Shown here in pieces: positions 1-5,122 of a stretch of DNA of 5,909 nucleotides. The stretch's first letter is position 1, and each line of letters begins with the position of its first letter. The position numbers and the translations under genes were made by a program. The stretch comes from Hyphomicrobiales bacterium (GTDB lineage: Bacteria; Pseudomonadota; Alphaproteobacteria; Rhizobiales; JAJFHC01). The notes below the pieces were generated by a model. The model was not told where the DNA came from. It did not search any database and saw nothing but the letters and a program-made list of their open reading frames with translations. The DNA lies in the NCBI GenBank assembly GCA_021775835.1, contig JAJFHC010000176.1, positions 1 through 5,909 of the forward strand, in the 5' to 3' direction.

Positions 1-1191
1 CGGCCTGCCGGACGTCCCGCCAAGGCAAGCCCGCTCTATTCACTGCTGAAGGACAAGGGCGCGGAATTTGGTGTTATCAATGGCTGGGAGCGCCCTAGTT
101 TTTACAGACCGGGCAACGATTTTGTCGAAGAACACAGCTACCGGTTCCCAAACTCTCATGACGTTGTTGCCCGCGAAGTGAAAGCTCTTTGCGATAGCGT
201 AGGCCTCGCGGAACTTTCCGGTTTCAATCACTACAAGATCACCGGCCGCGGCGCGCTCGACTGGCTTGACAGTTTGACCTGTTCCCGGCTTTCGGGCTTA
301 CCCGGCAAAGTCAGCCTTTGTTACTTTTTGACTGGAAAAGGCAATATAGCGGGCGAAGCCACGATATTGCCTCTGCCGGACGGAGAGATCTTCTACGGTT
401 CCGCCGCCACTGCCGAGTATCATGATTGGGACTGGTTGCACGAACGCCTGCCGGAGGGGTCAGATATCCGGATTGAAAGTTGCACCAACACACACTCTCT
501 CCTGGTCATCGCAGGGCCCAGAACGCGCGATCTCATGGCGGTCGTCTCTCCCCGAACAGACTGGGGACAGGGGGATTTTCCGTGGCGGAGCGCCCGGAAG
601 TGTTTCATTGGCCATGTCGAGGCGCTTGCGATTGCGGTCAGTTATTCCGGTGAACAGGCTTTTGAGTTGCATGTCCCGAACAACCAGCTGTACGCAGCTT
701 ATGAGAGTCTGGTAGCTGCGGGGGCCGCCTTTGATCTGGTTCACTTTGGCATGTATGCCATCGACTCGATGCGCATGGAGAAAGGTTATGGTCACTGGAA
801 AAGCGAGTTCAATACGGAGTTCAATCCGATCGAATCTCGTCTGGATCGTTTTGTTTATGGGACCAAGAGCTTTCCTGGCAAAGACGGCCTAGAGGCCCAA
901 ACCGCTGCCGGCAACCGAAGGCAACGAGTTCTTTTGGAACTGGACAGCACCGCGGCCCCGGCGCAACCGGGGGAAGGCGTCTTCCTTGATGGTAAAGGTG
1001 TCGGCTCGATCACATCTGGGGCGTGGGGTCATCGCACGAACAAGAATTTGGCCATGGCCTATGTCATGCCTGATTACAGCTCTCCGGGAAGCGAACTGGA
1101 GGTGCTGTTGATGGGCGAGCCGGTGAAAGCGAATGTATCTGTTCCTTGCGTTTATGATCCGGATAACCTGATCCCGCGGGGCCTTTCGTGA
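1..1191 (+). CDS. FAD-dependent oxidoreductase with GcvT-like folate domain (dimethylglycine/sarcosine dehydrogenase family), C-terminal part
   Basis: The frame is open from the first base, so the gene starts upstream of the window; 396 residues are seen. Family members are usually about 800 residues, with an N-terminal FAD/amine-oxidase half and a C-terminal tetrahydrofolate-binding GcvT-like half that takes up the one-carbon unit released by N-demethylation. Residues 1-50 match the linker between the halves (SPLYSLLKDKGAEFG, then GWERPSFY). Residues about 55-300 are the GcvT fold, with the signature G(M)YAIDSMRMEKGYGHW near residues 250-265. The last 90 residues are the C-terminal barrel, ending in VPCVYDPDNLIP. 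The usual acidic residue of the folate site, Asp in related proteins, appears to be Glu119 (NIAGEATI). The FAD half is missing, so the substrate (dimethylglycine, sarcosine or another methylated amine) cannot be assigned. A GTG codon at 178 is internal, because homology extends well upstream of it. Confidence 0.86.
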   Translation, partial: RPAGRPAKASPLYSLLKDKGAEFGVINGWERPSFYRPGNDFVEEHSYRFPNSHDVVAREVKALCDSVGLAELSGFNHYKITGRGALDWLDSLTCSRLSGLPGKVSLCYFLTGKGNIAGEATILPLPDGEIFYGSAATAEYHDWDWLHERLPEGSDIRIESCTNTHSLLVIAGPRTRDLMAVVSPRTDWGQGDFPWRSARKCFIGHVEALAIAVSYSGEQAFELHVPNNQLYAAYESLVAAGAAFDLVHFGMYAIDSMRMEKGYGHWKSEFNTEFNPIESRLDRFVYGTKSFPGKDGLEAQTAAGNRRQRVLLELDSTAAPAQPGEGVFLDGKGVGSITSGAWGHRTNKNLAMAYVMPDYSSPGSELEVLLMGEPVKANVSVPCVYDPDNLIPRGLS

Positions 1192-1198
1192 CGGTCGA

Positions 1199-1218
1199 GA
1201 CCTGTCTCGGAACAGGTT
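1199..1218 (+). terminator. Small stem-loop just after the oxidoreductase stop
   Basis: ACCTGT (1200-1205) pairs perfectly with ACAGGT (1212-1217) around a 6-nt loop, with a possible extra G-U pair outside. It begins 8 nt after the stop codon. There is no T-run behind it, so intrinsic termination is uncertain. An overlapping alternative hairpin, CGAGA/TCTCG, is also possible. Confidence 0.25.
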
Positions 1219-1361
1219 GGATTGGCATGTTTGAATGCGGATCCTGGCGTGGTTCGCGACACAACCAATTTGCTGAGACCGGGTGTGCTTCAAACCTAAG
1301 ACGGTATTCGTATCAGGGGATTAAGTGATCGGCCGCGTTGGGTCGAGAACGGCCGCAGAAA

Positions 1362-1390
1362 TTGCCGGTTCGCATGAAAAACCGTAGATT
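1362..1390 (+). promoter_or_regulatory. Candidate sigma70-type promoter for the PilZ gene
   Basis: A -35-like TTGCCG (1362-1367) and a -10-like TAGATT (1385-1390) are separated by 17 bp, each matching 4 of 6 consensus bases. Transcription would start near 1397, giving a leader of about 100 nt before the PilZ start. This is assigned by eye only. Confidence 0.33.
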
Positions 1391-1496
1391 AGCTTAAACT
1401 TAACTTCACTCTGGTAAGGTTCTCGTCAGTGGCACTTGCGGACCTTCGCACCACACAGTGTCTGGTTTGTGTTGAATACATCGGCTGGAGAGTAAA

Positions 1497-1793
1497 ATGA
1501 GTAACATGGTTGGACAGGTCGTTCTTGATACCGATCGTCGCGATGAGCGGCGTACTGAGCTGGGTGAAGATGCCGTGGCTTTTGTCAAGGGACAGTCAGA
1601 CGCTCTACGCTGTGTCGTCAAGGATATCTCGGACAGCGGTGCCCGGATTTCGATTGAAGACGAAACCCGTTTTGTGGCGTCTCGGATCAAGCTTTACATC
1701 GAAGAAAAGCAGGTCATTGCCAAGTGCCATAAGGTCTGGCGTAGTGGTTCCGAGATTGGTCTGAAGTTCACATCCATGGCGCATGTGGGCTGA
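1497..1793 (+). CDS. Single-domain PilZ protein, predicted cyclic-di-GMP receptor
   Basis: This 98-residue protein is essentially one PilZ domain. Both parts of the cyclic-di-GMP-binding signature are present: the N-terminal arginine motif (R14-R15-D-E-R18-R19, so RxxxR is satisfied twice) and the DxSxxG motif D43-I-S-D-S-G48, followed by the usual A-R-I strand. The C-terminal strands, KCHKVWRSGSEIGLKF, fit the end of the PilZ barrel. Such proteins sense the second messenger cyclic-di-GMP in the cytoplasm and often modulate motility, polysaccharide or developmental outputs through partner proteins. No output domain is present, so it presumably acts through a partner that cannot be identified here. 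The ATG at 1497 has a GGAG (1487-1490) 6 nt upstream. The gene stands alone, with a non-coding gap on each side, and converges with the downstream GST gene. Confidence 0.92.
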   Translation: MSNMVGQVVLDTDRRDERRTELGEDAVAFVKGQSDALRCVVKDISDSGARISIEDETRFVASRIKLYIEEKQVIAKCHKVWRSGSEIGLKFTSMAHVG

Positions 1794-1847
1794 GCCCGAC
1801 CTTCCGGTATTTTACCCTCGTACGGAAAACTGATCGTTTTGGCGACA

Positions 1848-1867
1848 GCAAGTCACGTATGACTTGC
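1848..1867. terminator. Perfect 8-bp stem-loop in the convergent PilZ/GST gap
   Basis: GCAAGTCA (1848-1855) and TGACTTGC (1860-1867) pair perfectly around a CGTA loop. The site lies between two convergent genes, where a bidirectional terminator is expected. There is no strong U-tract on either strand, so it may instead be a simple 3'-end hairpin or a protein-binding palindrome. Confidence 0.35.
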
Positions 1868-1966
1868 CATCGCTCTGGCATCGTTGGGAATGCATAACAG
1901 CGAACCCCCCTGAAACAGGAAATTCCGCCGCGCAGTTCTGCCGTTGGGTTTGAAGCAGTCTCGACC

Positions 1967-2842
1967 TCAGCTTGCCTCTTCCAGCTTGTCCTGTGTTTTG
2001 GTGTCGAAGTCACTGGCATCATGACGTTCGTGAAGCTGTTCTTCCAGTGGCCCTGATGTCCGGTTGACCATGCGTCCGCGTTTGACGGCGTCACGGGCCG
2101 CGATCTCCTTCATCCATCTGTTGACGTGGGTGTAGGACTCAGCATCCAAAAATTCCGCAGCTTCATAGACCTTGTTGGCCACAAGAGCGCCATACCAGGG
2201 CCAGATCGCGATGTCGGCGATCGTGTAGTCATCCCCGCACATGAACCGGTTGTCTGCCAGTCGGCGGTCGAGCACATCCAGCTGACGCTTCACTTCCATG
2301 GCAAATCGGTCGATGGCGTATTCTATCTTGAAGGGCGCATAGCTGTAAAAGTGACCGAAACCACCGCCAAGATAGGGGGCACTGCCCATCTGCCAGAATA
2401 GCCATGACAGGCACTCGGCGCGCATTGCCGGGTCGCTGGGCATGAGTGCTCCGAACTTTTCCGCGAGATAGAGCAGGATCGCACCGGATTCGAACACCCG
2501 TGTCGGCGGCGTGGTGCTGTGATCCATAAGAGCCGGAATCTTGGAATTCGGATTGGCGCCGACGAAGCCTGAACCAAACTGGTCTCCGTCGCCGATCTGG
2601 ATCAGGTAGGCGTCATACTCAGCACCGGTGTGTCCCAGCGCCAGCAACTCCTCCAGCATTACGGTGACTTTTACACCATTGGGCGTGCCCAGCGAATACA
2701 GCTGGAGAGGATGCTTTCCGACGGGCAGTTCCTTGTCATGTGTCGGTCCGGCGATCGGTCGGTTGATGTTGGCAAAGGCCCCCCCGTTCTGGGCATCCCA
2801 TTTCCAGACTTTCGGCGGCTCGTAGGTTGATGAATCATTCAT
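1967..2842 (-). CDS. yghU: YghU-type (Nu-class) glutathione S-transferase / disulfide-bond reductase
   Basis: This 291-residue cytosolic protein is very close to E. coli YghU (about 288 residues) along its whole length. It has the family's N-terminal extension (KVWKWD, then GGAFANINRPIAGPTH), which supplies glutathione contacts in this class. The thioredoxin-like domain follows, with HPLQLYSLGTPNG (44-56), the cis-proline loop NPNSKIPAL (97-105) and the glutathione-binding ESG (118-120). The helical C-terminal domain has GGGFGHFY (159-166), the DYTIADIAIWPW motif (205-216) and the diagnostic tail EEQLHERHDASDF. Known family members bind two glutathiones and reduce disulfides or organic hydroperoxides rather than performing classical conjugation, so a role in thiol/oxidative stress is expected. 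The Shine-Dalgarno is weak (an AGAG about 8 nt upstream), but no earlier start is sensible. The gene lies 112 nt behind the hydrolase on the same strand and has its own palindrome upstream, so separate control is likely. Confidence 0.96.
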   Translation of the reverse strand: MNDSSTYEPPKVWKWDAQNGGAFANINRPIAGPTHDKELPVGKHPLQLYSLGTPNGVKVTVMLEELLALGHTGAEYDAYLIQIGDGDQFGSGFVGANPNSKIPALMDHSTTPPTRVFESGAILLYLAEKFGALMPSDPAMRAECLSWLFWQMGSAPYLGGGFGHFYSYAPFKIEYAIDRFAMEVKRQLDVLDRRLADNRFMCGDDYTIADIAIWPWYGALVANKVYEAAEFLDAESYTHVNRWMKEIAARDAVKRGRMVNRTSGPLEEQLHERHDASDFDTKTQDKLEEAS

Positions 2843-2869
2843 GTGATGAACTCTGTTTGTTGCGGGTTT

Positions 2870-2884
2870 GTAACGATACGTTAC
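2870..2884. promoter_or_regulatory. 15-bp palindromic operator candidate upstream of the yghU-like gene
   Basis: GTAACGATACGTTAC is a perfect inverted repeat: GTAACG, a 3-bp centre, then CGTTAC. It lies 27 bp upstream of the GST start codon. Its size and symmetry are like those of a TetR-type or similar dimeric repressor operator, and its position would block transcription of the GST gene. No matching regulator gene is in the window, and I could not place a convincing -35/-10 pair beside it. Confidence 0.5.
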
Positions 2885-2925
2885 GACAACATTCGACTTT
2901 GCGCACGGCTTGAATTGACACAGGA

Positions 2926-2958
2926 ATGACCTACCTCCGGGGAGCCGACGTAAGTCAT
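2926..2958 (-). terminator. Stem-loop at the 3' end of the hydrolase gene
   Basis: On the minus strand, ATGACTTAC (2958-2950) pairs with GTAGGTCAT (2934-2926) over 9 bp, with one G-U wobble. The 15-nt loop contains CTCC and GGAG, which could pair too. The stem includes the TGA stop codon of the hydrolase. The wobble pairs only in minus-strand RNA, which fits a 3' hairpin of that transcript. No clear U-run follows, so terminator activity is uncertain. Confidence 0.35.
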
Positions 2959-3554
2959 GAAACGGCCGTTCCGGGACCCGGGGGGATAGATAACGCTGCC
3001 TCTGCCATGGCCTTCAGATACTCATCGGCAGAGATGACGTTGGCATAGGCAAAACCGAGTGCTGACATGAAGGCGGCATGGGCTTGTTTCGCAGGCACAG
3101 TGACACCGTTGAATTCCAAGTCCCGGGACGCGCAGGCATCGTGGATAACCGTGCAGGCATAGCCCAGGTCACTCGCGGCACGGGTGGCGCCGTCGACGCA
3201 CATGTGTGACATCGCTCCGCAAATGACCAGACTGTCAACGTCGTCCGCGTCGAGGACATCCTTGAGGTCGGTTTGGTGAAAGCTGTTGACCTTGTGTTTG
3301 AGGACGACAGTTTCACTGTCCGACGGCGTCAGGTCGGCATGAATTTCCGCGCCTTTTGTGCCCGGTGCAAAAAACGGGGCGTCAGCGCTGGCAAACTCGT
3401 GGCGGACAAAGATGACGCGATGCCCGGCCTTGCGGGAAGCGTCGATGAGAGCAGTTGCCTTGTCCTTTGCAGCGTTGATGCCATCGAGAGTCCATTTGCC
3501 ACCGGGAAAGTAGTCGTTTTGAAGGTCGATCACGATGAGGGCCGATTTCGTCAT
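2955..3554 (-). CDS. Isochorismatase-like cysteine hydrolase
   Basis: This 199-residue protein belongs to the isochorismatase/nicotinamidase fold. The catalytic triad is visible: Asp10 in ALIVIDLQNDY, Lys86 in VVLKHKVNSF and the nucleophile Cys119 in ICGAMSHMCVDGATRAASDLGY. The cis-peptide region just before the cysteine (GAMSHM) is also typical. The DxHxxxxxxH metal site of nicotinamidases is absent (RHEFASADAP instead), so nicotinamidase is unlikely; the substrate is unknown but is probably an amide, ureide or imide. The ATG at 3554 is preceded by AGGAG (3563-3567) with an 8-nt spacer. The same frame stays open far upstream, but that part is antisense to the regulator gene and is not coding. 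The gene is divergent from a GlxA-type regulator, a frequent partner of such hydrolases, and probably its target. Confidence 0.93.
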   Translation of the reverse strand: MTKSALIVIDLQNDYFPGGKWTLDGINAAKDKATALIDASRKAGHRVIFVRHEFASADAPFFAPGTKGAEIHADLTPSDSETVVLKHKVNSFHQTDLKDVLDADDVDSLVICGAMSHMCVDGATRAASDLGYACTVIHDACASRDLEFNGVTVPAKQAHAAFMSALGFAYANVISADEYLKAMAEAALSIPPGPGTAVS

Positions 3555-3605
3555 TCTGAGGGCTCCTGAATTGGGAAAACGGGCTTGGGTACATAATGGA
3601 AACAA

Positions 3606-3634
3606 AGAATAGGCCTTCCCCGTTCGACTCTGTA
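3606..3634 (-). promoter_or_regulatory. Candidate promoter of the hydrolase gene
   Basis: On the minus strand, a -10-like TATTCT (3611-3606) lies 17 bp from a poor -35-like TACAGA (3634-3629). The poor -35 element sits directly beside the 14-bp direct repeats, as expected for a promoter that needs an AraC-type activator. The assignment is weak; CATTAT at 3598-3593 is an alternative -10. Confidence 0.28.
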
Positions 3635-3636
3635 TT

Positions 3637-3671
3637 GGCATAATTGACAATTTTAGAGGCATAATTGACAA
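3637..3671. repeat. Two perfect 14-bp direct repeats, 21-bp period, in the divergent promoter region
   Basis: GGCATAATTGACAA occurs at 3637-3650 and again at 3658-3671. The 21-bp period is two helical turns, so both copies face the same side of the DNA. AraC-family regulators typically bind two direct half-sites with about this spacing. The second copy ends at the base before the ATG of the GlxA-type gene, so binding there could repress the regulator while activating the divergent hydrolase. A weaker match (CATAATGGA, 3592-3600) lies closer to the hydrolase but out of phase. Confidence 0.72.
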
Positions 3672-4649
3672 ATGAACAACGCAGAGACGATCATAGACAT
3701 TGGCATTGTGGCCTACCCGGGCGCACAATTGTCGGCAATCCATGGCCTGACGGACCTGTTCGTAAGCGCGAACCGGCTCGCAGAACGGCGTTTCGCTGAA
3801 GACGGGCGAGCAATTCGCGTCAGTCACTGGCAGGTGCCGGCCAACGGCCACCAGGTCGACTGTTGTTATGCATCGTCCCCACTGCAAGGCGATCACCTCG
3901 ACTGTTTCATTGTTCCGCCAAGTCTGGATGGGCAGGGTGCCGATGGTCCGAGCCAGGTCTATGTCGACTGGGTCCGTGCGCAACATCGGAACGGCGCCAT
4001 AGCGGGATCGGTTTGTGTCGGCGCCTTCCTGCTTGCCCGCGCCGGTTTGCTCGACGGACGGCCCGCAACCACGCATTGGGCTTTGCGCGACCGGTTTGCC
4101 GCGAGTTTCCCCGACGTCATCGTGGAGACCGAAAAGCTGATCGTCGAGGATGGTGATGTTATCACGGCCGGTGGGGTCATGGCATGGCTGGACCTTGGGC
4201 TTCGACTCGTGGATCGGTTCATGACGGCACCGGTCATGCTCGATGTCGCGCGGTATTTTCTGGTCGATCCAAGCGGTCGCAAACAGAGTTTTTACAGCAC
4301 CTTTGCCCCAAACCTGAAGCATGGCGATGACGCTGTACTCAAAGTTCAAGGCTGGTTGCAGACAGATTTTGACGCGTCGATATCAACGCAGGCCATGGCG
4401 GAAGTGGCCGGACTGGGTGCGCGGACCTTCATGCGCCGTTTTCAAAAAGCCACCGGTCTCAACCCCAACGCCTATGTCCAGACCGTCAGAGTGAACAAGG
4501 CGCGCGAACTGCTCGAAGCTTCCTCTACGCCGATAAACAATGTCGCCTGGTCCGTGGGGTACGAAGATCCTGCCGCATTTCGAAAGGTCTTTCACAAATT
4601 GATGGGGCTGACGCCGGGCGATTACCGGCGCCGATTTGCCTTGCGCTAG
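3672..4649 (+). CDS. GlxA-family transcriptional regulator (DJ-1/PfpI-like domain plus AraC HTH)
   Basis: The 325 residues match the usual length and order of GlxA-type regulators. Residues about 8-190 form a DJ-1/PfpI (class I amidotransferase-like) sensor: IGIVAYPGAQL at the start, then the nucleophile-elbow segment AGSVCVGAFLLARAGLLDGRPATTHW with Cys115 at the elbow, then DGDVITAGGVMAWLDLGL. Residues about 222-325 form the AraC double helix-turn-helix, with STQAMAEVAGLGARTFMRRFQKATG as the first and PINNVAWSVGYEDPAAFRKVFHK-(L)MGLTPGDYRRRF as the second. Such proteins are ligand-responsive activators, often of amine, amino-acid or amide catabolism; the ligand here is unknown. An in-frame TGA at 3666-3668 makes ATG 3672 the earliest start. 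The only Shine-Dalgarno-like AGAGG (3655-3659) is 12 nt away, suggesting weak translation. The likely target is the divergent hydrolase gene. Confidence 0.94.
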   Translation: MNNAETIIDIGIVAYPGAQLSAIHGLTDLFVSANRLAERRFAEDGRAIRVSHWQVPANGHQVDCCYASSPLQGDHLDCFIVPPSLDGQGADGPSQVYVDWVRAQHRNGAIAGSVCVGAFLLARAGLLDGRPATTHWALRDRFAASFPDVIVETEKLIVEDGDVITAGGVMAWLDLGLRLVDRFMTAPVMLDVARYFLVDPSGRKQSFYSTFAPNLKHGDDAVLKVQGWLQTDFDASISTQAMAEVAGLGARTFMRRFQKATGLNPNAYVQTVRVNKARELLEASSTPINNVAWSVGYEDPAAFRKVFHKLMGLTPGDYRRRFALR

Positions 4650-4756
4650 GCCATCGATTTCAGGTTGCCTATGAATTAATCGCGAATAATCAGACGGTTT
4701 GCGGAATTGCAGGGGTGCGACAATCTGGCAACAGTCCTCGAACAATCATCGTAATT

Positions 4757-4769
4757 TAGAATAATTCTA
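4757..4769. promoter_or_regulatory. 13-bp palindrome abutting the candidate promoter of the tRNA-like array
   Basis: TAGAATAATTCTA is a perfect inverted repeat (TAGAAT, A, ATTCTA) ending one base before the -35-like hexamer. It could be an operator or an AT-rich upstream promoter element. The sequence alone does not decide between them. Confidence 0.4.
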
Positions 4770-4798
4770 TTGTGGCGCCATTAACGGCTTGTTATAGA
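4770..4798 (+). promoter_or_regulatory. Candidate sigma70-type promoter for the tRNA-like array and slipin gene
   Basis: A TTGTGG -35-like hexamer (4770-4775), a 17-bp spacer and a TATAGA -10-like hexamer (4793-4798) precede a GC-rich start region. This is the best promoter-like pair upstream of the array. I found no -24/-12 sigma54 site (TGGCAC-N5-TTGC type) between 4650 and 5454, although rtcBA-type repair operons are often sigma54-dependent. Confidence 0.42.
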
Positions 4799-4913
4799 CC
4801 CGCCCTCTGAGACGAGGCGGAACCGAACCCCTTTGGCCAGGAGTTCCAAATGCTCCACCGGTGCGGGCCCGATGGGTACCCGTATGCCGGGGTCGTGGAA
4901 GTGCGTTTCAGGT

Positions 4914-4984
4914 ATCGGAGAAGCTCAATGGTAGAGCGCTGTACGGTTAATACAGAGGTGTAGGTTCGATTCCTGCATTCGATT
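4914..4984 (+). ncRNA. tRNA-like element 1, tRNA-Asn(GUU)-like, lacking U33
   Basis: The acceptor stem is ATCGGAG (4914-4920) with ATTCGAT (4977-4983); six of seven positions pair, one of them G-U. The D arm is GCTC/GAGC (4923-4926, 4934-4937) with an AATGGTA loop. The anticodon stem CTGTA/TACAG is perfect, with loop CGGTTAA (4944-4950) and anticodon GTT at 4946-4948. The T arm is GTAGG, TTCGATT, CCTGC (4960-4976), with one G-U pair. Departures from a working tRNA-Asn are G in place of U33, A in place of U8, a 4-nt variable loop and no CCA. Confidence 0.7.
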
Positions 4985-5058
4985 TGCGATGTAGCTCATC
5001 TGGTTAGAGCATCAGTTATCCAAACTGACTGTAGAAGGTTCGAATCCTTTCTTCGCTC
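4985..5058 (+). ncRNA. tRNA-like element 2, tRNA-Gly(UCC)-like, lacking U33
   Basis: It starts at the base after element 1. Acceptor strands TGCGATG (4985-4991) and CTTCGCT (5051-5057) pair at five of seven positions. U8-A9 are present. The D arm is GCTC/GAGC (4994-4997, 5007-5010) with a classical ATCTGGTTA loop. The anticodon stem TCAGT/ACTGA is perfect around TATCCAA (5017-5023), giving TCC at 5019-5021 with A instead of U33. The T arm is GAAGG, TTCGAAT, CCTTT (5034-5050). The U33 loss and acceptor mismatches suggest that it does not decode. Confidence 0.68.
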
Positions 5059-5122
5059 CGAGTGTCCGCCATGCGGGCATTCCTCAGGCTCATAACCTGA
5101 ATTGAAAATGGGCTCTTCGGAG
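5056..5122 (+). ncRNA. tRNA-like element 3, tRNA-Met(CAU)-type anticodon arm without D or T arm
   Basis: CTCCGAG (5056-5062) pairs with TTCGGAG (5116-5122) over seven positions, one of them G-U, like an acceptor stem. The anticodon arm TCAGG, CTCATAA, CCTGA (5084-5100) is perfect and canonical, with U33 and CAT at 5091-5093. In place of a D arm there is a seven-pair hairpin, TGTCCGC/GCGGGCA (5063-5069, 5073-5079), with a 3-nt CAT loop. There is no GGTTC-type T arm between 5101 and 5115. It shares bases 5056-5058 with the 3' end of element 2. Confidence 0.58.

Larger units (their letters stand above)
1192..1496. other. Non-coding interval between the oxidoreductase and the PilZ gene
   Basis: I see no convincing gene in these 305 bases. 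They hold the small stem-loop after the oxidoreductase and two copies of CGGCCGC (1330-1336 and 1350-1356). CGGCCG is self-complementary, so the copies could form a hairpin. A candidate promoter for the PilZ gene lies at 1362-1390, and an AT-richer tract (1385-1412) follows it. Confidence 0.6.
4650..4913. other. Non-coding region and 5' leader before the tRNA-like array
   Basis: I see no gene here. The first 100 bases are featureless, with no clear terminator for the regulator gene. They are followed by an AT-rich palindrome (4757-4769) and a candidate promoter (4770-4798). The start of the predicted transcript can fold into CCGCC (4800-4804) against GGCGG (4816-4820), extended by TC/GA past a bulge. 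Further on are GGAG/CTCC (4840-4856) with a T-loop-like TTCCAAAT, and the self-complementary GGGTACCC (4874-4881). Confidence 0.55.
4914..5122 (+). ncRNA. Tandem array of three tRNA-like elements upstream of a slipin gene
   Basis: Three tRNA-like folds lie head to tail over 209 nt, followed at a distance by a Band-7/slipin gene on the same strand. The first two have recognisable acceptor, D, anticodon and T arms; the third has only an acceptor stem and an anticodon arm. There is no spacer between elements 1 and 2, elements 2 and 3 share bases, and no CCA end is encoded, unlike an ordinary tRNA operon. Two of the three lack U33. These marks argue for a dedicated tRNA-like RNA rather than decoding tRNAs. 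An RNA of this kind paired with an SPFH/Band-7 protein has been proposed as a cofactor pair in bacterial RNA-repair loci (Burroughs and Aravind, from memory). A decayed tRNA cluster, for example from a phage, is the main alternative. Confidence 0.72.

Noticed and set aside
178..180. GTG as the real start of the first gene
   Set aside because: The frame is open to position 1 and the upstream residues match the family's inter-domain linker.
889..1293. 134-residue minus-strand open frame
   Set aside because: It is mostly antisense to the oxidoreductase, has basic low-quality composition and no recognisable domain.
2955..3554. Nicotinamidase identity for the cysteine hydrolase
   Set aside because: The nicotinamidase metal-binding Asp/His pattern is absent.
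3555..4349. Open frame extending the hydrolase by 265 residues at its N-terminus
   Set aside because: It lies antisense to the well-supported GlxA-type regulator, has no domain similarity, and the hydrolase has a proper ribosome site at 3563-3567.
4696..4710. Sigma54 -24/-12 promoter (GG at 4696-4697, GC at 4709-4710)
   Set aside because: The spacing is 11 instead of 10 bp and the -24 context lacks TGGCAC.
4383..4745. 120-residue minus-strand open frame at the end of the regulator
   Set aside because: It is antisense to the AraC HTH region and has no domain or ribosome site.
4914..5058. Ordinary functional tRNA-Asn and tRNA-Gly genes
   Set aside because: Loss of U33, acceptor mismatches, no spacer between elements and no CCA make normal decoding tRNAs unlikely.
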